A stretch of DNA of 64,000 nucleotides from Streptomyces achromogenes (lineage in GTDB: Bacteria > Actinomycetota > Actinomycetes > Streptomycetales > Streptomycetaceae). Position 1 is the stretch's first letter. Every line of letters starts with the position of its first letter. Location: positions 7,130,001-7,194,000 of the forward strand of contig NZ_JAUSYH010000001.1 of the NCBI RefSeq assembly GCF_030816715.1. Reading direction: 5' to 3'. Made by a program: the position numbers and the translations under genes. This document shows, piece after piece, positions 8,322 to 17,773 of this stretch. The notes under the pieces are model-generated. The model was not told where the DNA came from. It was given only the letters and a program-made list of their open reading frames with translations, and searched no databases.

Positions 8322-11140
8322 CCCTTCCTGCCCAGTGAGCGGGAGCGTCGGCGCAGCCACCACTTGCGGGCTTCCTCCGCACCCAGCAGCACTGCCCCGA
8401 ATCCGGCCAGAACCGCCCAGTCGGCAGCGGCCAGCGGCGCGGTGTTGAACACCTTCTGAAGCGTGGGCACGTAACTGATCGCGGCCATCAGGGCCACCCC
8501 GACGAGTCCCGCGGCGAGCAGTCTCGGATTGGACAGCACTCCGATCCGGAAGACACTCTGCCGGTCCGTGCGCACGGCCAGGGCGACGAAGAACTGACTG
8601 AGCACGATGCCCGCCTGCACCATCGTGACCGCCTCCCGGTAGACGGGATCGTCTTCGGTGAAGTCGGCGTACGCAATACCCGAAGCGCTGATGTGCCAGA
8701 AGAACACCACGCACACACCGAGGGCCTGGATGCCGCCCAGGAACAGAATCCGTCGCACCACGGCCGCCGAGAACAAGGGCTCGCGCCGGGAACGGGGCGG
8801 GCGGTCCATGACATCGGGCTCGGGCGGCTCCGCACCCAGTGCCAGTGCGGGCAGGACGTCCGAGCCGAGATCGATCGCAAGGATCTGCACCGCGCTGACA
8901 GGAACCAGCGGGAACCCTGCGAACGTCGCGGCCAGGACCGGAACGAGCTCGCCGATGTTGCTGGTGAAGACGTAGACGAGGAACTTGCGGATGTTCTGGT
9001 AAACCGACCGGCCCAGCTTCACTGCTGCGGCGATGGAGGCGAACGAGTCGTCCAGCAGCACCATCGCCGCGGCCTCGCGCGCCACGTCCGTGCCCGAGAC
9101 ACCCATCGCGACACCGATGTCCGCGTGTTTCAGCGCGGGGGCGTCATTCGCGCCGTCGCCCGTCACAGCGACCACCTCACCCCGGCGCTGCAGGGCGGCG
9201 ACCACCCGCATCTTGTGTTCGGGGCTCACCCTGCACAGCAGCAGTTCCTTCGGCTCCCCGAGCAGGGCGTCGAGCGCACCGTCGCCCAGCGTGTCGAGTT
9301 CGCTGCCAGTGATGATGGTGGGGGCGGGCTCCCGCACGATCCCCACGCGGCGCGCGACTGCCTCCGCGGTCAGGGGGTGGTCTCCGGTGACCATGACGAT
9401 GCGGATGCCGGCGCGCCGTACCGCGCGGACCGACTCGCTGACCTCCGGCCGCGGAGGGTCGAGCATGCCGACCAGCCCCAGCAGCGTCAGCCCCGCCTCG
9501 GCTTCTTCCCGTGAGGCACGGGGATCGGGAAGTGTCCGGGAGGCGACCGCCAGCACGCGCAGACCCTGGGAGGCCAGGTCGTCGTGCGCGGTGGTGACGA
9601 CAGCCCGCAACCGGGCCGTCAGGGCCTGTGGTCCGCCCTGCCAGTGGATGCCGGTGCAGCGGGCGAGCAGTTCCTGGGGAGCGCCCTTGACGTAGGCGTG
9701 CCACTCGCCGTCCGCACCGCGGTGGACGGTGCTCATCAGCTTGCGGGTGGAATCGAAGGGGAACTCGGTCACCCGGGGTGTGACGGCCTCCTGCGCAGTC
9801 ACGTCCAGGCCGGCCTTGGCCGCGACCACCAGCAGCGCTCCCTCGGTGGTGTCACCGAGCACCCTCCATCCCGCACGATCCGGCTGGGGGGACCTCGCCG
9901 CATCAGCCGAGGGCGGTACCAGCCTGGCGTTGCAGCACAGGGCCGCAACCCGCAGCATTTCGCGTACCGGTCCCGGGTCCGCCACCTGGCCCGTCGGCTC
10001 GTATCCCACCCCGGAGACGGAGTGCGCGGTGCCGTCGGCCCACATCTGCACGACCGTCATTTCCGCCTGCGTCAGCGTCCCCGTCTTGTCCGTGCACACG
10101 ACGGTGGTGGACCCGAGCGTCTCCACGGCCAGCAGCTTCTTGATCAGCGCATGCCGACGTGCCATGCGCCGTACACCGATCGCCAGGGAAACGGACAGCG
10201 TCGCGGGAAGGCCCTCCGGCACCAGCGCAACCATCACCCCGAGCGCGAACACGAAGGTTTCGACGAGGGGGTCCCCAGCGGGAAGACGGACGGCGAACAG
10301 AACGGCCCCGATCGCCAACGCGGCCCCCGCCACGCGCCGGGCCATGGTGGCGACCTGGTGCTGAAGAGGCGTCTTCTGGCGCGGGGCGGCAGCGGTGAGC
10401 CGGAAGATACGCCCGAACTCGGTCGCCGCGCCGGTGGCGAACACCACGGCTTTCCCGGACCCGGTCACCACGTCGGTACCCATGAACACGCAGTTACGCG
10501 CCTGCAGCAGGGGGCCCGATGCCACGGCTTCGTCGGTACGGCCTACTGCGTCGCTCTCCCCCGTCAGAGCAGCATTGTTCACCGAGACGTCGTGTGCCTC
10601 GGTCAGGCGGCAGTCGGCCGGCACCGCATCCCCCGCCTCAAGCACCACCACATCGCCTGGCACCAGGTCCTGCACGGGCAGTTCCCGCCGTTCACCCTGG
10701 CGCAGCACCCTGCAGATGTGCGGCACCATCGCCTGGAGGGACTCGGCCGTACGCTCGGCGGAGTACTCCTGTGCGAACCCGATCGCAGCGTTCAGCACCA
10801 CCACACCGAGGATCGCCACTGCCAACTGCAGCGTGCCGGGATCCCGGGGCTGTTGCAGTTCGTAGGCCAAGAGGGTGATCACGGCGGCGACGAGCAATAC
10901 AACCGCGAAGAGATCGGTGAACTGCGCCGCGAACTGTCGCCACAGGCCCTGTCGCGGCGGGCGCGGCAGTTCGTTGGCGCCGTACCGCTCGCGCCGCTCT
11001 GCCGCATCCGTCGGAGAGATCCCTCGGGGTGAGGTGACCAGCGCCGCGAAGACCTCCGGTGCCCCCATGTTCTGTACGGACCGGCCAGCCTGCTCCCGGC
11101 CACCTCCGTCAGGTGTCAGTACCTGCGTGCCTGCACTCAT
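8318..11140 (-). CDS. cation-transporting P-type ATPase (CtpF-like, P2-type)
   Basis: 940 residues from ATG 11140. An open extension upstream is read-through of gene relics. Domains in order: N-terminal cation ATPase domain (about 20-80), actuator domain with LTGES, phosphorylation site CTDKTGTLT with Asp351, nucleotide-binding domain, MVTGDHPLTAEA and TGDGANDAPALKHADIGVAMG hinge motifs, and a C-terminal transmembrane domain. About ten helices are expected. The layout is that of Ca2+/Na+-type P2 pumps and of mycobacterial CtpF, which belongs to the DosR regulon. It leads a coupled operon with two TrkA-type genes. A second paralogue is at 38121-40889. The transported ion is unknown. Confidence 0.88.
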   Translation of the reverse strand: MSAGTQVLTPDGGGREQAGRSVQNMGAPEVFAALVTSPRGISPTDAAERRERYGANELPRPPRQGLWRQFAAQFTDLFAVVLLVAAVITLLAYELQQPRDPGTLQLAVAILGVVVLNAAIGFAQEYSAERTAESLQAMVPHICRVLRQGERRELPVQDLVPGDVVVLEAGDAVPADCRLTEAHDVSVNNAALTGESDAVGRTDEAVASGPLLQARNCVFMGTDVVTGSGKAVVFATGAATEFGRIFRLTAAAPRQKTPLQHQVATMARRVAGAALAIGAVLFAVRLPAGDPLVETFVFALGVMVALVPEGLPATLSVSLAIGVRRMARRHALIKKLLAVETLGSTTVVCTDKTGTLTQAEMTVVQMWADGTAHSVSGVGYEPTGQVADPGPVREMLRVAALCCNARLVPPSADAARSPQPDRAGWRVLGDTTEGALLVVAAKAGLDVTAQEAVTPRVTEFPFDSTRKLMSTVHRGADGEWHAYVKGAPQELLARCTGIHWQGGPQALTARLRAVVTTAHDDLASQGLRVLAVASRTLPDPRASREEAEAGLTLLGLVGMLDPPRPEVSESVRAVRRAGIRIVMVTGDHPLTAEAVARRVGIVREPAPTIITGSELDTLGDGALDALLGEPKELLLCRVSPEHKMRVVAALQRRGEVVAVTGDGANDAPALKHADIGVAMGVSGTDVAREAAAMVLLDDSFASIAAAVKLGRSVYQNIRKFLVYVFTSNIGELVPVLAATFAGFPLVPVSAVQILAIDLGSDVLPALALGAEPPEPDVMDRPPRSRREPLFSAAVVRRILFLGGIQALGVCVVFFWHISASGIAYADFTEDDPVYREAVTMVQAGIVLSQFFVALAVRTDRQSVFRIGVLSNPRLLAAGLVGVALMAAISYVPTLQKVFNTAPLAAADWAVLAGFGAVLLGAEEARKWWLRRRSRSLGRKG

Positions 11141-11239
11141 CACTTCGGCCGGCGCGCCATATCGGGCTGCGATTCTGGGGTACGGCTGCCCGGCGTCGAA
11201 TGGGCAGCCACCTGTCGTCCTCCCCAAACTAGGGGGAGG

Positions 11240-11328
11240 CTGCGGGCAAAGCGACGTGGGCGTCGACCACTCGCACACCGCGGAACTTCTTGCACCATGG
11301 ACGGAGCTGCTCGCGGAGCTTCTTGGTA
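11240..11328 (-). pseudogene. universal stress protein 3' fragment (relic)
   Basis: In one minus-strand frame this reads TKKLREQLRPWCKKFRGVRV, matching the KAQKKLRKQLRPWRKKFRGVR segment of the tandem USP at 16780-17644. There is no start and the remainder of the gene is absent. It joins directly to the ctaD fragment at 11329. The relic keeps the ancestral frame past FRGVR (reading VRVVDAH), while the longer copy carries an extra base there. Confidence 0.7.
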
Positions 11329-11454
11329 CTGCGAACCGATCGTCTTGTGGTCGGGAGTGGTCAGCCACGCCACCGCCATCCTGCCTCCCCACAGGCGACC
11401 GGGATGGCGCCGGGCGCCGGATACAGCCGTTCCGGTACTGCCCGTCGTTGTCAC
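11329..11454 (-). pseudogene. cytochrome c oxidase subunit I 5' fragment (relic)
   Basis: Starting at GTG 11454, the translation aligns with the N-terminus of ctaD at 20156. By hand, 27 of the first 43 residues match, including VAWLTT-DHKTIGS. Similarity extends upstream: a GGTATTCCTCC-type block lies about 65-70 bases before both starts (near 11519 and 20224). The frame leaves ctaD after about 43 codons and enters USP sequence. It is a non-functional fossil of a duplicated ctaD-to-usp segment with an internal deletion. Confidence 0.75.
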
Positions 11455-11978
11455 GGGAGCCCTCCTGCGGTTACGCGATGCCTGGCGACCATCATGGCGT
11501 CGCCTCCTATGGAATTGCGGTATTCCTCCCTCAGGGGTGTTATGTGTCCACGGACTATTGGCTCCGGCGGCCGGACATGTGGCCCTCAAGATGCTGCGTG
11601 ATCAGCTCGTCGAGGTGATCACCTGCGTCCGCTCGCAGACCGGGAGGCTGGAAGGTCCGTCTTTTACCAGCGTCGATGGAAACGCGGTCACGGGGGCGGA
11701 GGTCTCCCGAGCCGCGGTCGGCGGCCCGGGCGGCGAGATGCGAACACCTGTCGCGTGAAAGGGATGATCGGTCGTGACCTCGACAGGCACAGGCGCGTTG
11801 TTGTGGCGCATGCCCTGTTCCGCCGGCCCCGGCGGTCTCGCATGAGGTGGCGGCTGCGGAACCTGCCCGGCACCGGGCCGTCACCCCCGCCCTCGGCACC
11901 AGTCCGCCCGTGCCTGCAGCGGCCGGGCCGACATCCCGGCCGCTGCCGGAAGGTCGCTGGGGCCACGGCCCTGGAGTT
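11455..11978. other. relic-rich, gene-free stretch
   Basis: No intact gene is visible between the ctaD relic and the 3' end of the GH65 gene. The left 100 bases resemble the ctaD upstream region. A minus-strand frame at 11602-11811 (MRHNNAPVPV start, 69 residues) has no recognisable family and becomes low-complexity, so I do not call it. I see nothing else I can support. Confidence 0.4.
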
Positions 11979-14348
11979 TCAGTGCGGGAGCAGCAGTTGG
12001 CGCGTTTCCCCCGACTGGACGCACACCGAGCGGTCTGGCAGCCGGATGTTGATGGGGGAATGGTTGGAGGGGGGCACCGTAATCTCGAGCCTTCCGCGCT
12101 CAAAACGCAGCCGCACGCCCCAATGTCCCTGGTAGCGGACGGCGAATTCGTACGACGCCAGCTCTGGCGGTGGTACGGGGTCGAGCCATAGTGCTTGCTG
12201 GCGAGTCTCGAGCCCGGGCAGTCCGCGCTGGACGAAGTCGAGCGTGCCCGCCATGGCACCGAGGTGGATGCCCTCTCCGGTGGTGCCGCCCTGCACATCG
12301 GCGATGTCGCTCCGCAGTGCCTCCTGGCAGAACCTCCACGCCTCGGAGCGCCGGGCCCGGGCCAGGACCCAGCCGTGGACCACGCTGCTGAGGGTGGACC
12401 CGTGGCTGGTGCGGGCCAGGTAGTAGTCGACGGTGCGCCGCCAGATGTCCTCGTCGAGCCGGTGGCCCAGGCGTTCGAAGAGACCCCGGAGTTCGGACGG
12501 TGGGAAGAGGTAACCCAGCATCAGCACGTCGGCCTGCTTGGACGCCCGGTAGCGATTGACGCTGTCGCCTTCCGCCTCCAGGATCCGGTCGAGACGCCGG
12601 ATGTCGCCGTACCGCTTCCGGTAGCCGTCCCAGTCGAGTTCCGCGAGGTCGCCGTAGCCGGCGAACTGGCTGATGACATCGTCGTGGAAGGGCACATGGA
12701 GCGTGCGGGACACGTCCTCCCAGTGTTCGAGTTCACCGCCGTCCAGATCGGTGCGCTCGGCGAGTTCCCGCCGACGGGGTTCGGGAAGCGCGCGCAGAAC
12801 CTCCAAGGTGCGAGTGAGCACCCATGCGGCAGTGACGTTTGAGTACGTGTTGTCGTCGAGGCCGGGCTCGGGCACGCCGGGGTAGGCGTCGTGGTATTCG
12901 TCGGGGCCGACCACGCCGCGGATGCGGTGCCGCCCGAGGCTGTCGTCGTAGGTCGCCGAGTCCGCCCAGAAGCGGGCGATCTCCAACAGCATCTCGGCGC
13001 CCTTGGTGTGCAGGAACTCGGCGTCGCCGCTCGCCTCGCAGTACTGCCACACGTTGTACGCCACGGCCGAGCCGACGTGCCGCTGAAGTCGGGAATGGTC
13101 GGGCAGCCAGCGTCCGGAGTGCGGGTTGAGGTGCAGTTCCTGGGTCTCCTCGCGCCCGTCGCTGCCGCTCTGCCACGGGTACACGGCCCCCCGCCTGCCG
13201 AGCGCGCGGGCTGTGGCCCGGGCCCGGTCCAGGCGTCGGTGGCGGTAGTGGAGCAGGGCGCGGGATACCTCAGGGAAGTGCAGGTTGAGGTACGGCAGGA
13301 TGAACAGCTCGTCCCAGAAGACGTGTCCGCGGTATGCCTCGCCGTGCAGCCCCCGGGCGGGCACTCCCACGTCGAGGTCGGCGGTGTGCGGCGAGAGTGT
13401 CTGCAGGAGGTGGAAAAGGTGCAGCTGCAGCACCTGGCCGGCCTCCCCGGGGACGTCGAGTGCGGCCCGGCGCCAGAGCTGGTTCCAGGCCGTGCGGTGG
13501 GATGCGAGTAGCTCGTCGAAGCCGGATGCGGCCTCGACTCGGTCGACTGCGGCGTCCAGCGGATCGCTGATCGCGGGGTCGCGGGAGGTGTGCAGAGCGA
13601 TGGTCTTGTCGACGGTGAGGGTCTGGCCGGACGTCACGTGCAGTCGCACTCGCTGGACGGCGCGGGCCGGCGTGTGCTGGGTGGTGACGGGTGCCTCGGC
13701 GGCCAGCCGGGCCGCCAGACCGATTCGGATGTCGGAGGTGCGGGTGCGGCAGCGCAGCCACACGGTGTCCGTGGCGGCGGTGCCGGTGTGCACGTGGACC
13801 AGGTGGCGGCCGTCAAGGTCGCGGTAACGGGGCACGCCGGCGTTGATGACAGCGCCGTCGATTGCGGCCTCGACCTCCACCTCGCCGGAGAAGCCCTCGG
13901 CCGTGAGCTCGGTACGCAGGGCGGCGAGATGGGGGTCGGCCATGTGCACGAGACGAAGCTGGTGCACGGACAGGGCGCGTCCGTCGCTGAGCCCGTACCG
14001 GGTCCGGCGCTCGAGCAGGCCCGAGGACAGGTGCAGGACCTGGTCGTGGTCGAGCACGGTCGCCGTGTCCGGGGTGAGCCATTGCCGCCCGGCGAGGCGG
14101 AAACGCAGGGGCAGCCAGTTCGGGAGGTTGACCATGTCCTCGTTCTCGACCCGGCGTCCGGCCACTTGCGAGGTGAGCCGGTTGTAGCAACCCGCCACAT
14201 AGGTGCCTGGGTAGTGCACGTCGTCCGCGACGCATTCGGATAGCGCCCCGCGGGTGGCGAAGTAGCCGTTGCCCAGCGTGCACAGGGACTCCCGCAGACG
14301 CTCGTCCGCGGGGTCATAGCCCTCGTACCGCCAGGTCCAGCCGGTCAC
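11979..14348 (-). CDS. glycoside hydrolase family 65 phosphorylase/hydrolase
   Basis: 789 residues, normal for GH65. Residues 1-270 form the N-terminal beta-sandwich (LCTLGNGYFATRGALSE). The (alpha/alpha)6 barrel contains GHVFWDELFILPYL and GVVGPDEYHDAYPG, with the expected catalytic acid at Glu484. Family members phosphorolyse or hydrolyse maltose, trehalose, kojibiose or nigerose; phosphorylases give beta-glucose-1-phosphate. The gene starts with a GTG overlapping the stop of a beta-phosphoglucomutase-like gene (GTGA at 14348-14345), the classical partner that would convert that product to glucose-6-phosphate. A second GH65 enzyme is at 25305-27668. Confidence 0.87.
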   Translation of the reverse strand: MTGWTWRYEGYDPADERLRESLCTLGNGYFATRGALSECVADDVHYPGTYVAGCYNRLTSQVAGRRVENEDMVNLPNWLPLRFRLAGRQWLTPDTATVLDHDQVLHLSSGLLERRTRYGLSDGRALSVHQLRLVHMADPHLAALRTELTAEGFSGEVEVEAAIDGAVINAGVPRYRDLDGRHLVHVHTGTAATDTVWLRCRTRTSDIRIGLAARLAAEAPVTTQHTPARAVQRVRLHVTSGQTLTVDKTIALHTSRDPAISDPLDAAVDRVEAASGFDELLASHRTAWNQLWRRAALDVPGEAGQVLQLHLFHLLQTLSPHTADLDVGVPARGLHGEAYRGHVFWDELFILPYLNLHFPEVSRALLHYRHRRLDRARATARALGRRGAVYPWQSGSDGREETQELHLNPHSGRWLPDHSRLQRHVGSAVAYNVWQYCEASGDAEFLHTKGAEMLLEIARFWADSATYDDSLGRHRIRGVVGPDEYHDAYPGVPEPGLDDNTYSNVTAAWVLTRTLEVLRALPEPRRRELAERTDLDGGELEHWEDVSRTLHVPFHDDVISQFAGYGDLAELDWDGYRKRYGDIRRLDRILEAEGDSVNRYRASKQADVLMLGYLFPPSELRGLFERLGHRLDEDIWRRTVDYYLARTSHGSTLSSVVHGWVLARARRSEAWRFCQEALRSDIADVQGGTTGEGIHLGAMAGTLDFVQRGLPGLETRQQALWLDPVPPPELASYEFAVRYQGHWGVRLRFERGRLEITVPPSNHSPINIRLPDRSVCVQSGETRQLLLPH

Positions 14349-15103
14349 TGCTGCGTTCCTGCCACGAGCAGTTCTCCTAGGTCACGTACGACAATGTCCG
14401 CACCCTGCTGCACCAGTCTCGCCCTGGTGTCCGGGCTGGCCGTGCGGTCCACGCCGACGACGAGGGCGAATCCACCGCGGCGGCCTGCCTCGACGCCTGC
14501 CAGCGCGTCCTCGACGACGGCGGCGCGGTCGGCCGGGACGCCCAGTCGACGAGCCGCCTCGAGGAACAGATCGGGGTGCGGCTTGCCCGGCAGCCTCAAC
14601 CGGGCCGCCTCACCGCCATCGACGAGCACGTGGAACAGATCCAGCACCCCGGCCCGGACGAGGAGTTCACGGGCGTGGCGGGACGCGGAGGCGGCGGCAA
14701 CCGGCTTCCCCGCCCGGCGCAGGGCATGCACGAGCCGCACCGTGCCCGGATACGCGTCGACGCCCTTCTCGCGCAGCCGCGCTGTGAACAGCCGCTCCTT
14801 GTCCGCGGCGACAGCCCGCACCGTCTCGGCCGAGGGGTCAAGCCCCCGTGAAGCGAGGAAAGCGGCGGCGCCGTCGAGCCGGGACCTCCCGTCCACGTAA
14901 GGGAGATAGTCGGCCCGGACGTCGAAGGGGCGCCGCTGCGTGGGGTCCTCCGGCGGGTGCTCACTGAGAAAGGCGTCAAAGGCATCCTTCCAGGCGGCGG
15001 CGTGCACCCGAGCCGAGTCGGTGATCACTCCGTCGGTGTCGAGGACGACAGCACCGACATCCCGCAGCACGGGTGCGAGCGTACTCTCGGACCGGACGGC
15101 CAT
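14345..15103 (-). CDS. HAD-family beta-phosphoglucomutase-like enzyme
   Basis: 252 residues, ATG behind GAGGAG. HAD motif I appears as VVLDTDGVITDS (nucleophile Asp followed by Asp two residues on). The cap includes DYLPYVDGRSRLDGAAAFL, which resembles beta-phosphoglucomutase. Motif II is AAASASRHA, the Lys of motif III is in LPGKPHPDLFLEAA, and motif IV is VVEDALAGVEAGRRGGF. Expected reaction: beta-glucose-1-phosphate to glucose-6-phosphate in the cytoplasm. It is translationally coupled to the downstream GH65 gene, which supports a phosphorylase pathway. A sugar-phosphate phosphatase is the alternative. Confidence 0.85.
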   Translation of the reverse strand: MAVRSESTLAPVLRDVGAVVLDTDGVITDSARVHAAAWKDAFDAFLSEHPPEDPTQRRPFDVRADYLPYVDGRSRLDGAAAFLASRGLDPSAETVRAVAADKERLFTARLREKGVDAYPGTVRLVHALRRAGKPVAAASASRHARELLVRAGVLDLFHVLVDGGEAARLRLPGKPHPDLFLEAARRLGVPADRAAVVEDALAGVEAGRRGGFALVVGVDRTASPDTRARLVQQGADIVVRDLGELLVAGTQQ

Positions 15104-15133
15104 GAGAACTCCTCTCGTCGGTGCGTCGGGCGA

Positions 15134-15240
15134 TCACACCCGCTGCGGCGTAACCGCGACCGGGCAGGCCGCGTGGTGCAGCAGCCTGTGGCCAACCCCG
15201 CCGAGCTGAAGGCCGGAGTCTCCCGCCCGCGGCGCGCTGC
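15134..15240 (-). pseudogene. universal stress protein C-terminal relic
   Basis: The minus-strand frame ends with LGGVGHRLLHHAACPVAV then a stop, closely like the USP C-terminus LGSVSQAMLHHAHCPVAV seen elsewhere in the window. Upstream sequence in this frame degenerates into Arg/Pro-rich shadow translation and no USP N-terminus is present. The rest of 15104-15563 holds no gene I can support. I interpret it as the decayed tail of a tandem USP. Confidence 0.55.
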
Positions 15241-15563
15241 GGTGATGGCGGGGCCGGCGGCGTCCCCTCCTCTTTCTGTCTCCAGACGGCGCTGCGCCGG
15301 AGGTACGACCAGACGCCGGTTGCGGGGATCGCCCTGCAGATCCAGCCTCTCCCATAGCCCCGGGCTTCGCACGGGCGTCGGCCCCATCGCTCGGCCGGAG
15401 GGGCCGTGGGGAACGGACGGCCGCAGACGGCCTTCGCAGGCACTGACCGGTCGGATCACCAGGGCGTACGCCTCGTCGGCCGGCGTCCAGGACGCGCCGC
15501 CTTGCTGCCGACGGGATTCTCCGTACGCCATACGCATCTCTGCGCTCACAACCACACCCTGGG

Positions 15564-16004
15564 TCACGACGCGTCCGGGCGGACAATCACGACAGGGCAC
15601 TTCGCATGCTGTGCGACATGCTGGCTGACCGACCCCAGCAGGGCCCTGGCGAAGCCGCCCCGCCCCCGGCTGCCCACAACCATGGCCTCGGCGCCCTCGC
15701 CCGCCCCCAGAAGCACATCAACAGCGTTCCCTTGCACCAAGTACGCCCGAACAGTGTCGGCATACTCCGCGCCGAGGACATCCCTGAGTTCCTGGACCAG
15801 CCCCTCTCGCGCTCTCTGCTCATCGAAGGTGGCATCGATGGCCCGAGCCGGCCAGACACGCCCACCCGGCAACTCCCACGCGGCCACAGCCACCACGCCA
15901 GCGCCGATGAGAGCGCCGTACCGCACGGCCCACCGCAGCGCCGCGTACGAGGACTGCGACCCATCGACGCCCACCACAACACGCGGCCCAGAGTCCCTCT
16001 CCAT
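15564..16004 (-). CDS. single-domain universal stress protein
   Basis: 146 residues. The ATG at 16004 is preceded by GGAGGTGAGAGG. VVVGVDGSQSSYAALRWAVRYG is the first strand and helix. MVVGSRGRGGFARALLGSVSQHVAQHAKCPVVIV contains the G-2x-G-9x-G-S ATP-binding motif, so this is an ATP-binding UspA subtype. It is closely related to the USP at 36484-36954 (shared WELP and QHVAxHAxCPVVIV features). USPs are cytoplasmic stress or dormancy factors with mostly undefined biochemical roles. Confidence 0.88.
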   Translation of the reverse strand: MERDSGPRVVVGVDGSQSSYAALRWAVRYGALIGAGVVAVAAWELPGGRVWPARAIDATFDEQRAREGLVQELRDVLGAEYADTVRAYLVQGNAVDVLLGAGEGAEAMVVGSRGRGGFARALLGSVSQHVAQHAKCPVVIVRPDAS

Positions 16005-16472
16005 ACCTCTCACCTCCGATGGCTGATACGTCCGCTGCACTGACCAGCACCTCTGCCATCCACGCTGCGTGACTCCCCTACGGCCCGCCAGAGAAGGCGG
16101 CCGAGGGCATGGCATACGAGTGCGTGGCCTTACGGTCGGACGGAAGGCAGCGGTGCTCCTCGTCATCAAGTTCACCTGCCAAGCGGGCCGCCCAATCCTC
16201 GATCTCGGTGACGTCCCTGAAGTCACCACCCTTCCCCGAGCGGGGGACCATCCTGGCGACGCGCCTATCGCGCGCCTTTCTCGAGGCAACTGCCGAAGTG
16301 ACGTTCCCTGGCGGCCAGCCGCTGGCGATCCAGGATCTATTCGAGCAGCAAGGCAGCGAACGCTGTGGGGACGAGTACATTGGTGCGCCCCGTGGTGTGC
16401 GGCATGGCCGTGCCCGCCACGCTCTTCCGATTCGCCCCCGGCCCTGCGCAGGCCAGGGTCTCCTGATCTTCT
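16005..16472. other. gene-free stretch
   Basis: 468 bases without a convincing gene. A minus-strand segment near 16150-16250 reads DFRDVTEIEDWAARLAGELDDEEHR, which is protein-like. It has no credible start, no recognisable family, and sits inside low-complexity frame, so it may be another decayed gene end. The promoter of the 15564-16004 USP is expected at the left. Confidence 0.4.
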
Positions 16473-16739
16473 CTACCGGCGACGGCCCTCCGGCGGCACG
16501 TACGGCGGGACATCGCGGCCCGGCTGCCAGCGCGAGCCCTGGTGCATACGCCGAAGGATCACGGCCATGCCGATGGTGACGATAAGCCACAGCACGCCGC
16601 ACGCCACTGCCCAGCCGGGCCGCCCGACCAGGGCGAACACGACCGTTCCGAAGGTTGCCCAGACCAGACCCCAGACACTCAGCCAGAAGCGCGCTCGCAG
16701 GGGACTCCGGGCTGTCATCGGTTCATTGCCCGTACGCAT
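16473..16739 (-). CDS. DUF6343-like small membrane protein
   Basis: 88 residues from ATG 16739. The opening RTGNEPMTARSPLRARFWL is characteristic of a Streptomyces small membrane family (DUF6343, by memory). Two transmembrane helices follow (WLSVWGLVWATFGTVVFALV and WAVACGVLWLIVTIGMAVIL), then a short basic tail ending QPGRDVPPYVPPEGRRR. Function is unknown. It sits 40 bases after the frameshifted USP in the same orientation. Confidence 0.7.
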   Translation of the reverse strand: MRTGNEPMTARSPLRARFWLSVWGLVWATFGTVVFALVGRPGWAVACGVLWLIVTIGMAVILRRMHQGSRWQPGRDVPPYVPPEGRRR

Positions 16740-16779
16740 CAAAACCACTACTCCTCGACCTGTCCTGTGGGAGGTGGGC

Positions 16780-17644
16780 TCAGCCATGGGGGACAACGGC
16801 GATGGGACAGGCCGCATGGTGCACGGCCGCTTGGGCCACGGGCCCGAGCCGCGGCGCCAGGGCGCCCCGGTGCCTGCGTCTGCCAACGACCAGCAGTCCC
16901 GCCGTCTCCGTGTCGTGGACGACTGCTCTGGCCGGGCTGTCAAGGGTGAGGACTTTGATCACCGCGCACACCGCGGAACTTCTTGCGCCATGGACGGAGT
17001 TGCTTGCGGAGCTTCTTCTGCGCCTTGTCCGTGATCTCTGCGGCAACTTCAGCGTCCACGCCCCAGGGCATATGCGCCTGCACCGGTACCTCGTGGCCGT
17101 GGACAGCCCGTAGGGGCACTCCGCGTGCGTGGGCGGCAGAGAAGGCGAACTCGAACAGCTCATCGCATGGGTCCCGCAGGCTCAGGCCGACCACCACGCA
17201 GTTGCCGACGGGAGAAGGCCCTGTCTCCTCCAGGCTTGCACGTACGAGGACCACCGGCCGCTCGGCCCGTGACACGACGTCCATGCTGGTGCTGCCAAGG
17301 AAGTAACTGCCAGCCGCCAGTCCACGCGAGCCCAGCACGATCATCCGGGATTTCGCTGCCGCTGTCAGCAGTGCGGGTCTGGCGTCGTCGGCTACAAGAT
17401 CCTCAACGATGGACAGCACGGGGTAACGCTTGTGGATCTCGACATGCGCGTCGTGAAGAATGCGCTGTGCCCAATGGTGCTGGTCACTCTCCGCAGAGAC
17501 ACCGCGAGGCCCCGGCGCCAGCGGGATCCACGCGTGCAAAAGCCTCAAGGTAAGCCCTTGCCGGTCGGCTGCCGCCGCGCCCCAGCGAGCAGCGGCCAGG
17601 CTCTCGGGGGAGCCGTCCAGACCCACAGTGAGCACTGGCTTCAT
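16780..17644 (-). pseudogene. tandem universal stress protein with a 1-base frameshift
   Basis: From ATG 17644 the frame encodes a full first USP domain (VLTVGLDGSPESLAAARWG, MIVLGSRGLAAGSYFLGSTS) and most of a second (NCVVVGLSLRDPCDELFEFAF), then stops at 16940 after FRGVRGDQSPHP. In another frame the missing tail continues seamlessly: VIKVLTLDSPARAVVHD, LLVVGRRRHRG, VHHAACPIAVVPHG, stop at 16780. Removing one C of the CC at 16962-16963 restores a single 287-residue protein, the usual tandem USP length. The relic at 11240-11328 preserves the uninterrupted frame at this point. It is either a real disruption or a sequencing error. Confidence 0.85.
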
Positions 17645-17773
17645 AACGACTGCCTTCGTCTCGATAGAAGCTGGGTGCCGAGAAGCGGGAAGCGTGCGTC
17701 CCTGTCCGTGGCCTTGAGGCCCTAGTACCGCCCGGTCAACGGGCTCCTGTACCAATACACCCCAAAAGAACTC

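Noticed and set aside
11602..11811. 69-codon minus-strand frame beginning MRHNNAPVPV
   Set aside because: The first 25 residues look protein-like but the rest is low-complexity; no start signal or family.
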